Source: an uncultured Clostridia bacterium (lineage in GTDB: Bacteria > Bacillota > Clostridia > Oscillospirales > Acutalibacteraceae). From it: a DNA stretch of 6,024 nucleotides. Below, piece by piece: positions 5,788-6,024 of the stretch. Both the position numbers and the translations under genes were made by a program. Each line of letters starts with the position of its first letter. Within the stretch, counting starts at the first letter, position 1. The stretch covers positions 1 through 6,024 of the forward strand of contig CALGGQ010000087.1 of NCBI GenBank assembly GCA_937915775.1, given 5' to 3'. The notes beneath the pieces were generated by a model. The model did not search any database and was not told the DNA's origin. It saw only the letters and a list, made by a program, of their open reading frames with translations.

Positions 5788-6024
5788 GGAAAAGGTGTTA
5801 TTTGTCTATAATCCGTATTCCGGGCAGGTACAGATACGGAATTATCTGTGGGATATCCTGAATATCCTTTCCATGGAGGATTATGATCTGACAGTAAAGC
5901 CGACCACAGACCGCATGGATGCCTATGAGATCGTAAAGGAGACCGGCAAATATTATTCTAGGGTGATCTGCAGCGGCGGAGACGGGACCCTGGATGAGGT
6001 GGTGGCAGGGATCATGGTGCGCAT
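5774..6024 (+). CDS. Diacylglycerol kinase-family lipid kinase, N-terminal part (runs off window)
   Basis: The reading frame begins MRSDKEKVLFVYNPYSGQ and stays open for 83 codons to the window edge. It shows the NPYSG phosphate-binding segment (13-17) near the N-terminus and the CSGGDGTLDEVV nucleotide-binding/catalytic signature (66-77) of the DagK/YegS/BmrU lipid kinase fold. Members phosphorylate diacylglycerol or related lipids with ATP at the membrane face, recycling lipid released during envelope polymer synthesis in Gram-positive bacteria. Only about a quarter of a roughly 300-residue protein is visible. The ATG overlaps the end of bcp by 14 bases and has an AGGAGA ribosome binding site. 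Which lipid it uses cannot be told from this fragment. Confidence 0.88.
   Translation, partial: MRSDKEKVLFVYNPYSGQVQIRNYLWDILNILSMEDYDLTVKPTTDRMDAYEIVKETGKYYSRVICSGGDGTLDEVVAGIMVR

Overview
This looks like a metagenomic contig from a Gram-positive, probably gut-dwelling Firmicute (Bacillota). The indicators are a glmS ribozyme in front of glmS, strong AGGAGG-type ribosome binding sites on the right, a long nucleoside kinase with an N-terminal TGS-like domain, and intracellular GH43/GH51 arabinosidases. The first 29 bases are not biological. They match the Illumina TruSeq read-2 adapter and cut the first gene short.

Layout. Bases 1-29 are adapter. From 30 to 1426, on the minus strand, are two overlapping glycoside hydrolase genes: a GH43-like beta-propeller enzyme and a GH51 alpha-L-arabinofuranosidase truncated by the adapter. 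A GC-rich hairpin (1441-1463) separates them from glmS (1477-3285, minus), the glucosamine-6-phosphate synthase that opens amino-sugar and cell-wall precursor synthesis. Its leader (about 3312-3463) is a clear glmS ribozyme with a recognisable cleavage site, core and P2-P4 pairings, and candidate promoters lie just upstream of it. Next comes a Rho-independent terminator (3562-3583) closing the nucleoside kinase gene (3586-5241, minus). A short divergent promoter region (5242-5331) separates that gene from a plus-strand pair: a Bcp-type peroxiredoxin (5332-5787) and, overlapping its end, the start of a diacylglycerol-kinase-family lipid kinase (5774 to the window end).

How the genes fit together. 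The GH43/GH51 pair lacks signal peptides and probably releases arabinose from imported arabino-oligosaccharides. glmS is controlled by feedback: its product, glucosamine-6-phosphate, is the ribozyme cofactor. The right-hand genes cover pyrimidine salvage, peroxide defence and lipid phosphorylation, and have no obvious functional link to the left half. Base composition drops from roughly 50-58% GC in sampled lines of the left half to roughly 35-48% in sampled lines of the right half. With an unremoved adapter at the contig end, a chimeric join somewhere in 3463-3585 is possible but not shown.

I found no novel defence, mobile or biosynthetic system. The most notable biology is the ribozyme leader and its promoter arrangement. 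The most important caution is the adapter artefact.
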